NCBI GenBank assembly: GCA_023423415.1 | Contig: JAFAFP010000112.1 | Span: 1-20,506, forward strand | Source of the DNA: Pseudomonadota bacterium | GTDB taxonomy: Bacteria > Pseudomonadota > Alphaproteobacteria > Rhizobiales > Xanthobacteraceae | Direction: 5' to 3' | DNA length: 20,506 bases | Shown: positions 20,201 through 20,506 of the stretch, one piece after another | Numbering within the stretch: position 1 is the stretch's first letter | Layout: every line of letters starts with the position of its first letter | Notes under the pieces: generated by a model | Seen by the model: only the letters and a program-made list of their open reading frames with translations | What the model was told of the DNA's origin: nothing | The model's database searches: none | Made by a program: the position numbers and the translations under genes

Positions 20201-20506
20201 CTAAACCATCAAATATTGCTGCCGGACATTCGCGTCGTTCGCGAGCTGGTCTGAAGTGCCGGTCCACACCACGTGGCCCTTTTCGACGATCACATGGCGC
20301 TCGGCGAGCTTGAGCATCGGCTCGAGATGCTTGTCCACCAGCAGGATCGACTGGCCGTCCGCTTTCAGGCGCGACAGGCAGGCCCAGATCTCGCCGCGCA
20401 CCAGCGGCGCCAGGCCTTCGGTCGCCTCATCCAGGATCAGCAGTTTCGGATTGGTCATCAGCGCCCGGCCGATCGCCAGCATCTGCTGTTCGCCGCCTGA
20501 CAACTG
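20201..20506 (-). CDS. livF: ABC transporter ATP-binding protein, LivF type (partial, N-terminus outside the window)
   Basis: This is the C-terminal 101 codons of an ABC ATPase of the branched-chain amino acid (LivF) type. It begins inside the signature 'LSGGEQQMLAIGRALM', continues to Walker B 'LLILDEATEGLAP' and ends 'QQYLMV'. The 'EGLAP' after Walker B and the sequence beyond it are typical of LivF. The H-loop region reads 'LLVDKHLEPM', where LivF usually has 'VEQN'. The Walker A and Q-loop lie beyond the end of the window at 20506. The stop is TAG at 20201-20203. Other Liv genes would be expected just past the window edge. Confidence 0.88.
   Translation of the reverse strand, partial: QLSGGEQQMLAIGRALMTNPKLLILDEATEGLAPLVRGEIWACLSRLKADGQSILLVDKHLEPMLKLAERHVIVEKGHVVWTGTSDQLANDANVRQQYLMV

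Noticed and set aside
1..20506. CRISPR array, tRNA or rRNA gene, prophage or transposase
   Set aside because: No array of spaced direct repeats, cloverleaf, rRNA core or transposase-like frame was seen on either strand.

Overview
The window looks like a chromosomal segment of a GC-rich alphaproteobacterium of the Hyphomicrobiales (Rhizobiales), probably close to Bradyrhizobium, Rhodopseudomonas or Afipia. Three things point there. A stand-alone F0 ATP synthase operon runs in the order I-a-c-b'-b, with the b' and b subunits split. The protein sequences fit that group. Several intergenic repeats resemble palindromic elements I recognise from that order. The assignment comes from pattern recognition; no search was run.

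Left part (1-4300): a RimJ-type GNAT acetyltransferase and a lipoprotein gene read rightward. They meet the leftward F0 operon (atpI, atpB, atpE, b', b) at a bidirectional intrinsic terminator (1510-1545). The operon has a near-consensus sigma70-type promoter at 4197-4225.

Middle (4300-12544): a small exported coiled-coil protein and a YjbQ-family protein sit head to tail, followed by a NarL/LuxR-type response regulator. Its 3' end lies 4 bp from the 3' end of a 1163-residue hybrid kinase on the other strand. That kinase joins an SLC5 transporter-like sensor to PAS, HisKA, HATPase and receiver domains. The pair matches the CrbS/CrbR (MxtR/ErbR) architecture that controls acetate and acetyl-CoA synthetase metabolism in other proteobacteria. 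Next come mscL, an outer-membrane beta-barrel protein with an N-terminal coiled coil, and a fold-type I aminotransferase.

Right part (12545-20506): a leftward fatty-acid beta-oxidation pair (thiolase, then the bifunctional hydratase/3-hydroxyacyl-CoA dehydrogenase), a rightward Uup-type ABC-F ATPase, then leftward genes for a HI0933/TIGR03862-type flavoprotein and a translationally overlapping YqaA/DedA-like membrane protein. The window ends inside a LivF-type ABC ATPase gene. This part carries several composite inverted-repeat doublets, one in almost every intergenic gap from 12.5 to 18.5 kb. Two doublets of the same architecture bracket the beta-oxidation dehydrogenase gene.

Most of the window is core metabolism and housekeeping. 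I see no phage, CRISPR, tRNA, rRNA or transposase gene. The observations most worth a second look are the CrbS/CrbR-like pair with its abutting 3' ends, the REPIN-like doublets around the beta-oxidation genes, and the repeat inside the presumed thiolase leader.
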